This document shows positions 63,777 through 64,000 of a stretch of 64,000 bases of DNA, piece after piece. Source of the DNA: Lumbricus terrestris. Lineage: Eukaryota > Annelida > Clitellata > Crassiclitellata > Lumbricidae. The position numbers were made by a program, and so were the translations under genes. Below the pieces are notes generated by a model that made no database searches, was not told the DNA's origin, and saw only the letters and a list, made by a program, of their open reading frames with translations. Each line of letters starts with the position of its first letter. Position 1 is the first letter of the stretch. The stretch covers positions 21,884,655 to 21,948,654 of the forward strand of contig OX457038.1 of the NCBI GenBank assembly GCA_949752735.1, given 5' to 3'.

Positions 63777-64000
63777 AATCTTGGTAAACCCTGCTTTAAT
63801 AATAATGACTTAGATTCTTATTCTAATTACTTTGTGAATCTTGTAAGAGAATGCAAGTACTTGACTCCCACGCAGGCTGCTAATAGATTCCATAATGACA
63901 TACCATCCTTCACTGTCATGCATCTTAACATTAGAAGCATAAATTTCAAATTGAACCAGGCTCAATCTTTACTGCAACAATTACCTGCCTCGATTTTTGC
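63777..64000 (+). CDS. LINE endonuclease N-terminus (runs off the window)
   Basis: The plus-strand frame is open to the window end: CFNNNDLDSYSNYFVN, TPTQAANRFHNDIPSF, then TVMHLNIRSINFKLNQ. HLNIRS is the first motif (with catalytic Asn) of the APE-type endonuclease of CR1/L2-group LINEs. This is the continuation of the PHD region at 60.6 kb across the long-TIR element. Confidence 0.8.

Overview
This is eukaryotic genomic DNA, most likely from an invertebrate deuterostome (echinoderm, hemichordate or cephalochordate grade). Three things suggest this. Host-type exons with canonical AG/GT splice sites are separated by kilobase introns. Transposable elements fill nearly all the rest. One LTR element has the unusual Gypsy pol order protease-integrase-RT-RNase H, known from the Gmr1 group, which has been reported from deuterostomes. 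The species is not identified. I see no rRNA, tRNA, CRISPR array or prokaryotic operon.

Layout. 1-14 kb: debris and non-autonomous DNA transposons (Tc1/mariner ends, several hAT-type elements with 8-bp target duplications, a 3.8-kb inverted-repeat unit), CR1-like LINE pieces, and remnants of an old minus-strand Gypsy element. 14-28 kb: C/T-rich sequence, microsatellites, a 1.3-kb imperfect palindrome, a 38-bp satellite, and the 5' part of a probable LTR retrotransposon with a coiled-coil gag-like ORF. 28.2-37.9 kb: a three-level nest. A 1.17-kb mariner-derived element contains a complete young Gmr1-like retrotransposon, whose RNase H is split by a 1,254-bp solo-LTR-like insertion. 37.9-41.3 kb: a hAT-like unit with two tandem arrays. 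42.0-48.0 kb: a second young LTR element whose 1,171-aa ORF joins gag, protease and the start of RT to an unrelated C2H2 zinc-finger/acidic protein; RT core, RNase H and integrase are absent. 48-64 kb: more LINE, mariner and foldback elements, threaded by the window's only recognisable host gene, three plus-strand exons whose first two encode a zinc ribbon like the N terminus of USPL1 (SUMO isopeptidase-like). The last 3.5 kb hold a PHD-finger/endonuclease LINE broken by a long-TIR element that itself carries a hAT insertion.

How it fits together. Target-site duplications recoverable by eye give a relative order of insertion: mariner derivative first, then the Gmr1-like element, then the solo LTR; and PHD-LINE, then the long-TIR element, then the hAT element. 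Most coding capacity is retroelement-derived and broken. The two LTR elements have nearly identical LTR pairs and are the youngest large insertions. Family names rest on motifs read by eye; no database search was possible.
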